Shown here: positions 25,792-34,762 of the stretch, in pieces | Layout of the letters: every line of letters starts with the position of its first letter | Numbering within the stretch: position 1 is the first letter of the stretch | Assembly (NCBI GenBank): GCA_963720695.1 | Contig: CAVRGG010000001.1 | Location: forward strand, 682,001-746,000 | Direction: 5' to 3' | DNA length: 64,000 bases | Origin: UBA668 sp963720695 | GTDB taxonomy: Bacteria > Actinomycetota > Acidimicrobiia > Acidimicrobiales > Ilumatobacteraceae | Notes under the pieces: model-generated | The model's input: the letters and a program-made list of their open reading frames with translations, nothing else | What the model was told of the DNA's origin: nothing | Databases searched by the model: none | Made by a program: the position numbers and the translations under genes

Positions 25792-27537
25792 ATGGCGATC
25801 GTCGACGAGGATCTGGAGCGGCTGCGATCCGCGCTGGTGCTGTCCGACGTCGTCCAGCAGTACGTCGCCCTGCGCCGGGTGGGCCGCAACTGGGTCGGTC
25901 TGTGCCCGTTCCATGCCGAGCGATCCGGATCGTTCAACGTGCGCGACGAGACCGGGCGCTACCGCTGCTTCGGCTGCGGCGCGGCGGGCGATGTGTTCAA
26001 GTTCGTGCAGGAGATCGAGCACGTCGACTTCGTGAACGCGGTCGAGCAGTTGGCGGCCAAGGCAGGCATCCAACTGCGCTACACCACCGGTGGCGAAGGC
26101 AAGGATCGGCAGCGGCGCAAGTCGCTCGTCGACGCGATGTCGACCGCGGTCGACTGGTACCACGATCGACTCCTGAACTCGAGCGATGCCCGACAGGCGC
26201 GCGACTACCTGCGTCGGCGCGGCCTGTCGGGTGACATCGCCCGCACGTTCAAACTCGGATGGGCGCCCGACGACTGGGACGCGCTGTGCCGAGACCTGAA
26301 GCTGCCGCCGGACGTGTTGCGCGACACCGGGCTTGCGTTCACCAACAAGGCGGGTCGTCTGCAGGACTCGTTCCGAGCTCGCGTCATGTTCCCGATCTTC
26401 ACCGAGAACGGCGACCCGGTGGCCTTCGGCGGACGCATCATGCCCGGCTCCACGGATCCGGCGAAGTACAAGAACTCGTCGGAGACCGGCATCTACGCCA
26501 AGTCGAAGACCCTCTACGGGCTGCACTGGGCGAAGGGCGAGATCGTCAGCTCGGATCAGGTGATCGTGTGCGAGGGCTACACCGACGTGATCGGCTTCCA
26601 CCGCGCCGGCCTCCGCCGCGCGGTCGCGACCTGTGGAACGGCGCTGACGGAGGACCACGTGCGGTTGTTGAAGCGCTACGCCAGTCAGGTCGTGCTCGCG
26701 TTCGACGCCGACGCCGCTGGCCAGGGCGCCGCCCAGCGTTTCTACGAGTGGGAGGAGCGGTACCAGGTTCGGGTGAGCGTGGCCCGCTTCCCCGACGGCA
26801 AGGACCCGGGCGATCTCAGCGTGTCGGATCCCGACGCGCTCCGCCATGCGGTCGACACCGCTCTGCCGTTCCTGGGGTTCCGTCTCGACCGCGTGCTCAA
26901 CAGCAGGCCACTGCGGTCGCCGGAGGACCGGGCCCGCATGGCGCAGGATGCGCTGGTCATCGTCAACGAGCACCCCAACGTGGAGGTGCGCAAGTTGTAC
27001 GCGGGGCAGGTCGCCACCCACGTGGGTCTGCCGGTGCGTGATCTGGTCGCGCTCGCCGAGCGCGGCAGCAGGACACCCACCGTTCGCGTGGCGCCGACCC
27101 GACGCGTCGGGGCGGCGGAGAACGCCGAGTTCGCAGCCGTGGCGATGCTCTTGCAGCGATGGGACGACATCGCCCCGTGGTTGGTGGAGGACCTGTTCGC
27201 GGACGACGTCGCTCGCCGCGCGTTCCTCGCCGTCGCCGAGGCAGGCGGAGGGATCGAAGCCGCGCTCGAGCTCGCCGACCCCGAGGCGCGAGAGTTCCTC
27301 GAGAGGGCTGCGGTCGCCGATCTCGACGCCGATCCGATCATCGAGGCCCGCAATCTGATCGCCGCAGCCACTCGTCGGCTGCTGGCACGCCAGGTCACCG
27401 TGACCGACCCCGACGAGCTGCACGCGATGCGCGAGGCGCGTCTCGCGTTGGAACTCATTGATGACTCAGATTCTGCCGATGGTGCTGCAGAGGCATTGCT
27501 AGGGTGGATCCAAGGGGTCAACGAGGAGCGTGAGTGA
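25792..27537 (+). CDS. dnaG: DNA primase
   Basis: The 581-residue primase has the CHC2 zinc finger (Cys 38, His 41, Cys 59, Cys 62), the Toprim domain with Glu at about 261 in VCEGYTDVIGFHRAG and the Asp pair in AFDADAAG, and a C-terminal helicase-interaction region from about residue 430. It makes RNA primers for replication. Its stop overlaps the GTG of the sigma factor (GTGA), the conserved dnaG-rpoD macromolecular-synthesis arrangement. Confidence 0.95.
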   Translation: MAIVDEDLERLRSALVLSDVVQQYVALRRVGRNWVGLCPFHAERSGSFNVRDETGRYRCFGCGAAGDVFKFVQEIEHVDFVNAVEQLAAKAGIQLRYTTGGEGKDRQRRKSLVDAMSTAVDWYHDRLLNSSDARQARDYLRRRGLSGDIARTFKLGWAPDDWDALCRDLKLPPDVLRDTGLAFTNKAGRLQDSFRARVMFPIFTENGDPVAFGGRIMPGSTDPAKYKNSSETGIYAKSKTLYGLHWAKGEIVSSDQVIVCEGYTDVIGFHRAGLRRAVATCGTALTEDHVRLLKRYASQVVLAFDADAAGQGAAQRFYEWEERYQVRVSVARFPDGKDPGDLSVSDPDALRHAVDTALPFLGFRLDRVLNSRPLRSPEDRARMAQDALVIVNEHPNVEVRKLYAGQVATHVGLPVRDLVALAERGSRTPTVRVAPTRRVGAAENAEFAAVAMLLQRWDDIAPWLVEDLFADDVARRAFLAVAEAGGGIEAALELADPEAREFLERAAVADLDADPIIEARNLIAAATRRLLARQVTVTDPDELHAMREARLALELIDDSDSADGAAEALLGWIQGVNEERE

Positions 27538-28817
27538 GCAACGGGACAGCTGATACATCCGCCGATCCCACGCCGTACGTCGGCGTGGATGCGGCCGAAT
27601 GGAAGGCCATGGTCGAGCGAGGCTCGGCGACCGGTGTGCTGCACGCGGACGAAGTCGCCCATGTGATCCGTCACGTCGAACTCAATGCCGACGTCCTCGT
27701 GGAGGTCCACAGCACCCTGTCGGGCTATGGCATCGCCATCGACGACGGCGTCGAGGAGCTGCCCGAGATCACGCCAGCGCACGGTGTGGTGCGGCCAGAG
27801 GATCCCAAGCCGGTGGAGGACACCGACGGATTGCTCGCCCGCCGCCACCGCCGGCGCACCACCCGCCTCAATGCCGATCGCGTCGACGTCGGCAGCACCG
27901 CGGACACCGTGCGCATGTACCTCAAGGAGATCGGTCGCGTCGATCTGCTCAGCGTCGACGATGAGCGGCGCCTGGCGCAGGCGATCGACGACGGCAACAA
28001 CGCCGCGGCTCGGCTCGATGCGGTGCACGAGGGAGAGATGCTCGACGCCACCGAGCAGCGGCGGTTGATGCGGCTCGTGCATTCCGGTCAGCGCGCCAAG
28101 AGCGAACTCATCCAGGCCAACCTCCGGCTCGTCGTCAGCATCGCCAAGCGCTACAGCGGGCGGGGCATGCAGTTCCTCGACCTCATCCAGGAGGGCAACC
28201 TCGGGTTGATGAGGGCGGTCGACAAGTTCGACCACACCAAGGGCTTCAAGTTCTCCACGTACGCCACGTGGTGGATCCGTCAGGCGATCACGCGCAGCAT
28301 CGCCGATCAGGCACGCACGATCCGCATCCCGGTCCACATGGTCGAGAGCATGAACCGTGTGCTGCGGATGCAACGCCAGATGCATCAGGAGCTCGAGCGC
28401 GAGCCCACCCTCGACGAGTTGGCCGATCGGTGCGGCATGACCACCGAACGCATCCGCGAGATCCTGCGCATCTCCCAGGACCCGCTGTCGCTGGACTCGC
28501 CGGTGGGCGAGGAGGACGACAGCAACCTCGCCGACTTCATCGAGGATCTGTCCGTCGACGCACCCGATGACGTGGCGGCGAAGCGGATGCTCACCCAGGC
28601 CGTCGAGGAAGCACTGGGCGAGCTGACCGACCGCGAACAGGAGATCGTGCGCATGCGTTTCGGTCTCGACGACGGTCAGGCCCGCACCCTCGAGGACGTC
28701 GGCAAGGAGTTCGGCGTCACCCGCGAACGGATCCGCCAGATCGAGGCCAAGACCCTCGCCAAGCTGCGTCACCCGATGCGAAGCCAGCGTTTGAAGGAGT
28801 TTTTGGAGGAGGAGTGA
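27534..28817 (+). CDS. sigA: Principal RNA polymerase sigma factor (SigA/HrdB type)
   Basis: The 427-residue protein carries the group 1 sigma core: region 1.2 (VRMYLKEIGRVDLLS), region 2 (GRGMQFLDLIQEGNLGLMRAV, then FSTYATWWIRQAITR for -10 recognition), region 3 and region 4 (TREQE-like turn and FGVTRERIRQIEAKTLAKLR). The N-terminal acidic region 1.1 is short. It is translationally coupled to dnaG and followed at once by tRNA genes. Confidence 0.95.
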   Translation: MSNGTADTSADPTPYVGVDAAEWKAMVERGSATGVLHADEVAHVIRHVELNADVLVEVHSTLSGYGIAIDDGVEELPEITPAHGVVRPEDPKPVEDTDGLLARRHRRRTTRLNADRVDVGSTADTVRMYLKEIGRVDLLSVDDERRLAQAIDDGNNAAARLDAVHEGEMLDATEQRRLMRLVHSGQRAKSELIQANLRLVVSIAKRYSGRGMQFLDLIQEGNLGLMRAVDKFDHTKGFKFSTYATWWIRQAITRSIADQARTIRIPVHMVESMNRVLRMQRQMHQELEREPTLDELADRCGMTTERIREILRISQDPLSLDSPVGEEDDSNLADFIEDLSVDAPDDVAAKRMLTQAVEEALGELTDREQEIVRMRFGLDDGQARTLEDVGKEFGVTRERIRQIEAKTLAKLRHPMRSQRLKEFLEEE

Positions 28818-28848
28818 GGCAGCGCCTTTGCTATCCTCGACTCGCCAT

Positions 28849-28924
28849 TCCGAGATAGCTCAGTTGGCAGAGCAGCTGACTGTTAATCAGCGGGTCGCAG
28901 GTTCGAGCCCTGCTCTCGGAGCCA
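28849..28924 (+). tRNA. tRNA-Asn (GTT)
   Basis: Acceptor TCCGAGA pairs with TCTCGGA, the D-arm and T-arm (GGTTCGAGCC) are canonical, and the anticodon loop CTGTTAA gives anticodon GTT at 28882-28884. The 3' CCA is encoded (28922-28924). Confidence 0.95.
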
Positions 28925-28927
28925 GCA

Positions 28928-28958
28928 ACGACCCGCCCTGTGCGGGTCGTTTGCCTTT
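28928..28958 (+). terminator. Intrinsic terminator after tRNA-Asn
   Basis: ACGACCCGC and GCGGGTCGT form a 9-bp perfect stem with a 5-base loop (28928-28950), followed by TTGCCTTTT. Confidence 0.85.
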
Positions 28959-28991
28959 TCCGGGCCAGAATGACACCTCGACCGTGGTCGA

Positions 28992-29064
28992 GGGGCGGTA
29001 GCTCAGTGGTCAGAGCAGGGGACTCATAATCCCTGGGTCGTGGGTTCGATACCCACCCGCCCCA
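28992..29064 (+). tRNA. tRNA-Met (CAT), target of the integrative element
   Basis: Acceptor GGGGCGG pairs with CCGCCCC; the anticodon loop CTCATAA gives CAT. CCA is not encoded. It lacks the three G-C pairs of initiators in the usual form, so an elongator Met tRNA is likeliest; an Ile tRNA with modified CAT is the alternative. Bases 29021-29064, from the anticodon arm to the 3' end, are repeated at the right end of the element. Confidence 0.92.
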
Positions 29065-29067
29065 CTC
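29021..29067 (+). repeat. Left attachment site (attL), 47-bp direct repeat
   Basis: Bases 29021-29067 are identical to 40661-40707, spanning the anticodon arm, T-arm, acceptor and three bases beyond tRNA-Met. Identity stops sharply on both sides (G/C at -1, A/C at +1). Confidence 0.92.
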
Positions 29068-29140
29068 AATCTAGCTGGGCATATGTGATCGTCTCGGTCT
29101 GGGAATGAGCCGTTGGGATCGCTCATCCAACATGTTTCCA
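29068..29140 (+). repeat. att-adjacent segment, imperfect copy at about 34453-34527
   Basis: AATCTAGCTGG and GGGATCGCTCATCCAACAT are shared exactly with the second copy, with divergence and small gaps between. It lies between attL and the integrase gene. ATCCAACAT or TTCCAACAT occurs here at 29125 and 29136, in the second copy at 34510, and near the right end at 40538 and 40550. Such spacing suits integrase arm-type binding sites; that is inference. Confidence 0.6.
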
Positions 29141-29200
29141 ACATGCTGCCGTGGCGCGAGCTACGGTTTCGACGTGGCGCAGCTGCGATCGGCACCGGGC

Positions 29201-30328
29201 ATGAGGGAACGTGCTCCTGGCGTGTGGGAGCTCATCGTCGAGGCAGGCCGAGACCCAGTGACCGGGAAGCGGCGACAGGTCAGCCGCACCTTCAACGGCA
29301 ACCTCCGCGAGGCGAAGCAGGCGCGGGCGGCGTTGCTGGTCGAGGCGAGCAAGGGCAGACACTCTGGCACGAGGGCGTCGCTCGACGAGCTCTTCGTCGA
29401 CTGGATCGTCGAACTGCGGCGCAAGGGACGGTCGCCGAACACCATCGACGGCTACGAAAAGGTCTACGCCCGCAACATTCAACCGACGCTCGGGAAGATT
29501 TCCGTCACCAAAGTCACCACGAAGACACTCACCGATCTGTACGGTGCGCACCAGGCTCGAGGACTGGCGCCGCGCAGCGTCTACCAGATCCACGCATGTC
29601 TGTCGTCGATGTTCACCCAGGCGTGTCGCTGGGGATGGCGCGACTCCAACCCAGCCCAGTGGGCGGAGCCACCCGCGATCCCGAACACCGCACCGGTCGT
29701 GCCGACGCCGGCGGAGGTTCGAGCATTGATCGACGCCGCCGAGCAGTCGAAGCGACCGGAGTACGCGCGAGCGATCCTTGTAGCGGCGACGACCGGTCTG
29801 CGGCGCGCCGAGTTGTGTGGCCTTCGCGTGCGCGATCTCGACCTCGAGCGCGGTCTGCTCGAGGTGTCGTCATCCGTGGCGGTGCTGAAGGGGCAAGTCG
29901 TCCAGGAGATCCCGACGAAGAATCGAAGGATCCGAACGATCGCCATCGACGATCTGACGTCGGCGATCCTTCGTGCTCAGGTGGAGATGGTGCAGGCCCG
30001 GGCCAACTTCGGAGGAGTCACGGTCGTCGCCGACGCGTTCGTCTTCACCGATGCTGCGGACGGGTCGGAGCCGTGGAAGCCGGACGCTGTTTCGAGGTTC
30101 TTCGCTCGGCTGAGGAAGCGGATCGATCTCGATCATCTCGACTTCCACTACCTCCGAAGGTTCATGGAGACCTACGGTCAGGAGATGGGTTACTCCGTGG
30201 CGCAGGTTGCGATGCGCGCCGGCCACGACCCGGCGATCGCAGCGAAGCACTACAGCGGGCGCGTGAGCGAGACCGACCGGGCCTTGGCCAACGCAGTCGC
30301 GTCGCTTCTCGCGCCGACCCGCGCCTGA
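29201..30328 (+). CDS. Tyrosine recombinase (phage/element integrase)
   Basis: The 375-residue protein starts MRERAPGVWELIVEAGRD, an N-terminal arm-binding domain typical of actinobacterial integrases. A SAM-like core-binding domain follows at about residues 75-155. The catalytic domain has Arg in TGLRRAELCGL, then HYLRRF (His-x-x-Arg), AGHDPAIAAKHYS (His and the nucleophile Tyr). All active-site residues are present. GTG 29174 is an alternative start. Its place beside tRNA-Met and the direct repeat identify it as the integrase of this element. Confidence 0.92.
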   Translation: MRERAPGVWELIVEAGRDPVTGKRRQVSRTFNGNLREAKQARAALLVEASKGRHSGTRASLDELFVDWIVELRRKGRSPNTIDGYEKVYARNIQPTLGKISVTKVTTKTLTDLYGAHQARGLAPRSVYQIHACLSSMFTQACRWGWRDSNPAQWAEPPAIPNTAPVVPTPAEVRALIDAAEQSKRPEYARAILVAATTGLRRAELCGLRVRDLDLERGLLEVSSSVAVLKGQVVQEIPTKNRRIRTIAIDDLTSAILRAQVEMVQARANFGGVTVVADAFVFTDAADGSEPWKPDAVSRFFARLRKRIDLDHLDFHYLRRFMETYGQEMGYSVAQVAMRAGHDPAIAAKHYSGRVSETDRALANAVASLLAPTRA

Positions 30329-30531
30329 CGACGAGGCTGGCCGGGAGTCTGCACTTCGCAGGACGTCTTCCGAAAGTGTGCTGCGCTTCGGCGAAATTCA
30401 CCTCTGTAGATGACTGACGACGTCGGTCGAGTGTGTGGTCGGGTGTGTCCTGCCGGCTACTTCTCGAGATTGCTGCCGTCGTTGCGCCCGACCAGGCGCT
30501 AACGCACGTCGGTCTCGGAGGGAGCGCAGTT

Positions 30532-30879
30532 GTGAGCACGTCGCAGAAGGACTTGACGCTATCGTCGGCCACGCCACCCGACTTTCTCACGGTCGATGAA
30601 GCAGCGCGCATCGTTCGCATCGGGCGCACGACCGCGTACGACATCGCTCGCGTGTACGAGGCCACCGCCGGAGCGGACGGGCTGCCCGTCATCCGGGTCG
30701 GCAAGCAACTGAGGGTCCCTCGCTGCCGTCTCGAGGACTGGCTCGGTGGCCCGATCACGTGGCCGATCGCGTGCGACGAGCCGGAGACCGTCAGCACGCC
30801 AACGGCGAGCGAGCCCGCTCCGAAGCGATCGCGTCATCGGGGCTCGAACGACCAGACCGCCCAGCTGTTCTCGGTGTAG
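30532..30879 (+). CDS. Excisionase-family helix-turn-helix protein
   Basis: The 115-residue protein has the MerR-like/AlpA excisionase fold: FLTVDEAARIVRIGRTTAYDIAR as HTH and VIRVGKQLRVPRCRLEDWL as the wing. Such proteins direct excision or control integrase genes. The GTG at 30532 is preceded by GGAGGGAGC at a suitable distance. The C-terminal tail (about residues 85-115) is basic and low complexity. It sits between the integrase and relaxase genes, as in many actinobacterial integrative elements. Confidence 0.82.
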   Translation: MSTSQKDLTLSSATPPDFLTVDEAARIVRIGRTTAYDIARVYEATAGADGLPVIRVGKQLRVPRCRLEDWLGGPITWPIACDEPETVSTPTASEPAPKRSRHRGSNDQTAQLFSV

Positions 30880-30916
30880 CCGGCCATGTCCTCGATCCGA
30901 ACCCGGCCTTCCCCCC

Positions 30917-30985
30917 GCACTTCATGGATAGACGAGTGCACAGCCACGCGACTGTTCGGGGGTGTGTGGTGACAGTGCGGGTGAC
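30917..30985 (+). other. Possible origin of transfer (oriT) just upstream of and into the relaxase start
   Basis: The 90 bases before the relaxase gene contain GCACT/AGTGC (30917-30921 with 30935-30939) around GGATAGACG, then ACTGT/ACAGT (30951-30955 with 30972-30976) flanking the GT-rich GGGGGTGTGTGGTG. MobF relaxases of F-like plasmids nick in a GT-rich GGGGTGT-GGTG sequence. The resemblance is suggestive only. A related GT-rich stretch lies at 30430-30449. Confidence 0.2.
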
Positions 30986-33900
30986 GACGTTGAAGGGAGC
31001 GGACGCGGGCGCGTACTACGTCGAGGCGCTGCCGAACTACTACTTGCAGTCGGGCGAGCCGCGTGGCCTGTGGTTCGGTGATGGCGCGCAGCTGCTCGGG
31101 CTGGGCGGTGAGGTCGACGGCGATGCGTTCGTCGCGCTGATGGGTGGGATGGACCCGTCGCGTCGGGAGCGTCATCTCGGCCGCCGGTATGACGAGAAGT
31201 CGGTGCGCGGGTTCGATGTGACGTGCTCGGCACCGAAGTCGGTGTCGGTGCTGTTCGCGATCGGTGACCTGGACACTCGCCTCGAGGTGCTCGCCGCGCA
31301 CGATGCGGCGGTGACGGCGTTGGCGGGCTGGATCGAGCGTCACGCGCACACCCGCTACCGGATCGGTGGTGAGGTGTCGATCGTCGATGCTGAAGGGATC
31401 GTCGCGGCTGCGTTCCGTCAGCACACGAGCCGGGCGCTCGACCCGCAGTTGCACACGCATCTTGTGATCGCGAACAGGGTGAAGTCGCCTGATGGTCGTT
31501 GGTTGGCGTTGGACGGGCGGTTGATCAAGCACGATCAGCAGTCTCTGTCGGCGATCTACCATGCCGGTCTGCGCGCCGAGCTGACCCGCCGGCTGGGTGT
31601 GCGCTGGCATACCCCGGAGCATTGGATCGCCGAGATCCGTGATGTCGCCGATGACGTCCTGGTGGAGTTCTCCAGCCGCACCGCCGATGTCCGCCGACGG
31701 ATTGACGACAAGCTTGACCGGTTCGCCGAGACGATGGGCCGCGAGCCGACACCGCGGGAACGTTGGAAGCTGGAGCGCGAGGCTGCGATCGATAGCCGTC
31801 CCGCCAAGGGTCACTCGCTGGATGCCGATCTGCTGCATGCCCAATGGGCCGAACAGGTCCGCCAGCTCGGATACGAACCGTCACGAATCGTCACCGACGC
31901 AGTCGAGCAGGTCTCCATCCGACGGGGCATCGACGGTGCGACTGCTACGTCGATCGTTGATCGGGCGATGGCTGCGATGAGCGAGAAGCAGTCGACGTGG
32001 AGGCCGACAGAGTTGCACCGAGAACTGGGTGCCGCCATCCCGACCGAGACCGCTCTCGACGCTGGACGGCTGGCTGAATGGCTCGACCGGGTCGTTGACG
32101 ACATCACTGCCAGCCGGTGCATCGACATATCTCGGCCGGTCCCGTCGGATGTGTTGTTGCGCCGTGACGGTCGCCCGGTGTCCGAGTCGGTGCTCGACCG
32201 GGCGTTGACTACCCAGGCGATCATCGATCAAGAGGACGGCCTGATTGCCTGGGCAGACCGGCGCCTCGCCTACGACGGCGCCGACGAACCCGCGGCCGCT
32301 GCGCGCAGTGCCGTCGCCATGAATGTGGCCCAGGCCGCAGCCGCCGCAGCGGTCGCGGGCTATGACGACCTCGTGCTCGTCGTCGGGCCTGCTGGGACCG
32401 GCAAGACGACCGCACTCGCCCCGGCGGTCGAGCAGCTGCGTGGCGACGGGCGGGCGGTGTTCGGTGTTGCGCCGTCAGCGACCGCGGCCGAGGTGCTCCA
32501 CCTGGAGACTGGTGTCGTCGCGGACACGCTCGACAAGCTGCTCATCGAGCACCGGCTCACCCGGCCACCCGATCACCGCTACGACCTCCCGGTTGGCGCG
32601 ACGGTGATCGTGGACGAGGCCGGGATGATGCCAACCGCCAAGCTTGCGGAGTTGGCGGACCTTGCCGACATCAAGGGCTGGCGCGTCGCGCTCGTCGGTG
32701 ACCCGTTGCAGTTCTCGGCTGTCGGCCGCGGTGGCATGTTCGGGCTCCTCGTGAACACCTTCGGGGTGATCGAGCTCGACCGCGTCCACCGCTTCGACAA
32801 CGAGTGGGAACGCGACGCCAGTCTCCGGCTGCGCCGTGGCGATGTTGACGTCGCCGACGACTACGAGACCAACGGTCGTCTCCACGGCGGGACCCAGACC
32901 CAGATGGAACGAGCCTGCGTCGCCCGCTGGTGGGGTTTGCGCCAGCAAGGCAGGTCGCAGTTGCTGATGGCGCCGACCAACGAAGCCACCGAGCGCCTCA
33001 ACGAACGCTGCCAGTTGACGCGCGTCCGTGCCGGCGAGATCGATCCCAACGGTGCCACGGTCAAGGCTGGCCCGTACACGTTGCATGTCGGCGACGAGAT
33101 CGCCACTCGCCACAACGACCGTCGGCTGGTCACCGACAGCGGCGACATGGTCCGCAATCGCGCCACCTGGACCATCGACGCCGTGCACCCCGATGGGGCG
33201 CTCACCGCCACTGGCCGTAACGGCACCGTCCGACTGCCGGCCGGCTACTTGGCCGAGCACGTCGAGCTGGCCTATGCCCGCACCGGCATCGCCGCCCAAG
33301 GTCGCACCGTCCAGCACGGGATCCTCTACATGGACCGGGCGACCGACGTCCGCAACTTCTACGTGCCAATGACCCGCGGCATCGACACCAACGAAGCCTT
33401 CATCGTCACGACCGGCGAACAGACCGCCCACGACGTCTTCGTCCAGAGCATCGCCACCGACTGGATCGACGAACCCGCCCACATCCGCCGCGACCAACTC
33501 AACGAGACCAAACCCCACCGACCCGGCCTCCTCGACGGCGGTCCGCTACGAGAGCTACTCGAACTTCGCCACGAGATCATCTCGGCCATCGAGCACGCCG
33601 AACGCGATCTCGAACACGGGCCACGTGAACGGCGCGACGTCGAAGCCAAGAAGGTCGCAAGCGAGAAGCAGATCGCCGACACTGCGGTCGCGCTGGACAG
33701 GGCGCATGCCGTGCTCGACCGCTACGACCGGCCGCTCCACCGCCGCAAGCACGAGGCCGAGATAGCGAGAGCCAAAGACGACCTCGTCTACCTTCCAAGA
33801 ACGATCGAAGAGACGCAAGCGAAGGTGATCAACGCGGAGGTGACGCTCGACCGCATCGATCAGGGCGTCGGCGACGCGGCAGACGTACTGCGTCGTCGCC

Positions 33901-34247
33901 CCGAAATCGAAGCGATGGTCACCGATCTCGACGAACGCCTCGATGCCGACCTTCGCATCAGGACCCGAATCGCTCGACTCGAAGAGCCCGTCTCGGTCAT
34001 CAAGGTGCTCGGCACTCGACCGCCACCCGGGCCAGCCGCGCAAGCGTGGGACCGAGCCGCCGGCCAGGTCCACCAACACCAATCCGCATTCGATCTCCGG
34101 CAAGGTCTCGGCCCACCCCCCGCCTTCCTCGACCATAGCGCCTACACCGAAAGCCGAGCGGGCCTCCTGCGGGAACTGAACGCGCAGAGATCGGAGGAGG
34201 CGCCATTGCGACAAATCGAGAGCCGCGGGTTGGGTTTGGAACTCTAG
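30969..34247 (+). CDS. MobF relaxase with helicase domain (TrwC/TraA type)
   Basis: The 1092-residue protein starts VTVRVTTLKGADAGAYY with the candidate nicking Tyr pair, and YYLQSGEP follows. The metal-binding His set lies in RQHTSRALDPQLHTHLV (about residues 152-164). The RecD-like helicase has Walker A GPAGTGKTT at about 473-481, Walker B VIVDEAGMM and a late helicase motif near HVELAYARTGIAAQGRT. The last 200 residues are coiled coil. It would nick and unwind the element for conjugative transfer. GTG 30969 was chosen among clustered GTGs. The frame is intact. Confidence 0.93.
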   Translation: MTVRVTTLKGADAGAYYVEALPNYYLQSGEPRGLWFGDGAQLLGLGGEVDGDAFVALMGGMDPSRRERHLGRRYDEKSVRGFDVTCSAPKSVSVLFAIGDLDTRLEVLAAHDAAVTALAGWIERHAHTRYRIGGEVSIVDAEGIVAAAFRQHTSRALDPQLHTHLVIANRVKSPDGRWLALDGRLIKHDQQSLSAIYHAGLRAELTRRLGVRWHTPEHWIAEIRDVADDVLVEFSSRTADVRRRIDDKLDRFAETMGREPTPRERWKLEREAAIDSRPAKGHSLDADLLHAQWAEQVRQLGYEPSRIVTDAVEQVSIRRGIDGATATSIVDRAMAAMSEKQSTWRPTELHRELGAAIPTETALDAGRLAEWLDRVVDDITASRCIDISRPVPSDVLLRRDGRPVSESVLDRALTTQAIIDQEDGLIAWADRRLAYDGADEPAAAARSAVAMNVAQAAAAAAVAGYDDLVLVVGPAGTGKTTALAPAVEQLRGDGRAVFGVAPSATAAEVLHLETGVVADTLDKLLIEHRLTRPPDHRYDLPVGATVIVDEAGMMPTAKLAELADLADIKGWRVALVGDPLQFSAVGRGGMFGLLVNTFGVIELDRVHRFDNEWERDASLRLRRGDVDVADDYETNGRLHGGTQTQMERACVARWWGLRQQGRSQLLMAPTNEATERLNERCQLTRVRAGEIDPNGATVKAGPYTLHVGDEIATRHNDRRLVTDSGDMVRNRATWTIDAVHPDGALTATGRNGTVRLPAGYLAEHVELAYARTGIAAQGRTVQHGILYMDRATDVRNFYVPMTRGIDTNEAFIVTTGEQTAHDVFVQSIATDWIDEPAHIRRDQLNETKPHRPGLLDGGPLRELLELRHEIISAIEHAERDLEHGPRERRDVEAKKVASEKQIADTAVALDRAHAVLDRYDRPLHRRKHEAEIARAKDDLVYLPRTIEETQAKVINAEVTLDRIDQGVGDAADVLRRRPEIEAMVTDLDERLDADLRIRTRIARLEEPVSVIKVLGTRPPPGPAAQAWDRAAGQVHQHQSAFDLRQGLGPPPAFLDHSAYTESRAGLLRELNAQRSEEAPLRQIESRGLGLEL

Positions 34248-34389
34248 GAATCGACTGACATCCCTGCCCCACGTGCACCAGCGAAGAGACCAGGGTCCAA
34301 GCCCCTCGGTAACGGTAACGTCTTTCGCTACTACGGCAGCAGCCATGCCATTGAAGGAAATCGCCGAATCGGCTCCGAGGTGCGATAGT

Positions 34390-34451
34390 CCACCAGCCAC
34401 CAGCCACCAGCCACCAGCCACCGCCACCAGCCACCAGCCACCAGCCACCAG
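34390..34451 (+). repeat. Nine tandem copies of the heptamer CCACCAG
   Basis: Nine units run from 34390 to 34451; the fifth (34418-34423) lacks one A. The array is in the 515-base gap after the relaxase gene and abuts the second copy of the att-adjacent segment. The rest of that gap (34248-34762) holds no gene I can support; a weak antisense frame only translates the repeat as Gly/Trp/Leu/Val. Confidence 0.9.
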
Positions 34452-34527
34452 CAATCTAGCTGGTCGTATTTGATCGATCAGGTCTCGAGACGGGAAGATG
34501 GGATCGCTCATCCAACATATTTCCACC
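34452..34527 (+). repeat. Second, diverged copy of the att-adjacent segment
   Basis: CAATCTAGCTGG at 34452-34463 and GGGATCGCTCATCCAACAT ending at 34518 match the segment following tRNA-Met, with a similar spacing and order. No tRNA sequence precedes this copy. Confidence 0.6.
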
Positions 34528-34762
34528 AACCCCCATACTTCAGGGGGCCGGTCAGGTTCGGACCGACTGCTACCGTGTGAACTCGGCTCGATTGCCGTCG
34601 AGGTCGTCACCGAGTAGCCCGAGCAGGCATCAAACCCGAGGGCTAGTCAGTAAGGAGCAGTCGCCGATCCCTGGCTGGCTCATCTGAATATGCTCGTTGA
34701 CTCAAGTCCACGTGAGATGCTAGGCTTGTCGTAGCATTTGAGATTCGCACGGGGAGGTCGAA

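Noticed and set aside
22032..25937. 1301-residue open frame antisense to ppdK, terC and dnaG
   Set aside because: High-GC sequence gives long antisense frames; its translation is His/Gly/Val/Glu biased, has no motif, and the opposite strand holds three certain genes.
28818..28848. Separate tRNA promoter between sigA and tRNA-Asn
   Set aside because: TATCCT at 28832 has no -35 at acceptable spacing (nearest TTGGAG is 23 bases away).
34390..34610. Protein rich in Gly-Trp-Trp-Leu-Val on the minus strand
   Set aside because: It is only the translation of the CCACCAG array and an att-like repeat joined to an antisense frame of the relaxase gene.
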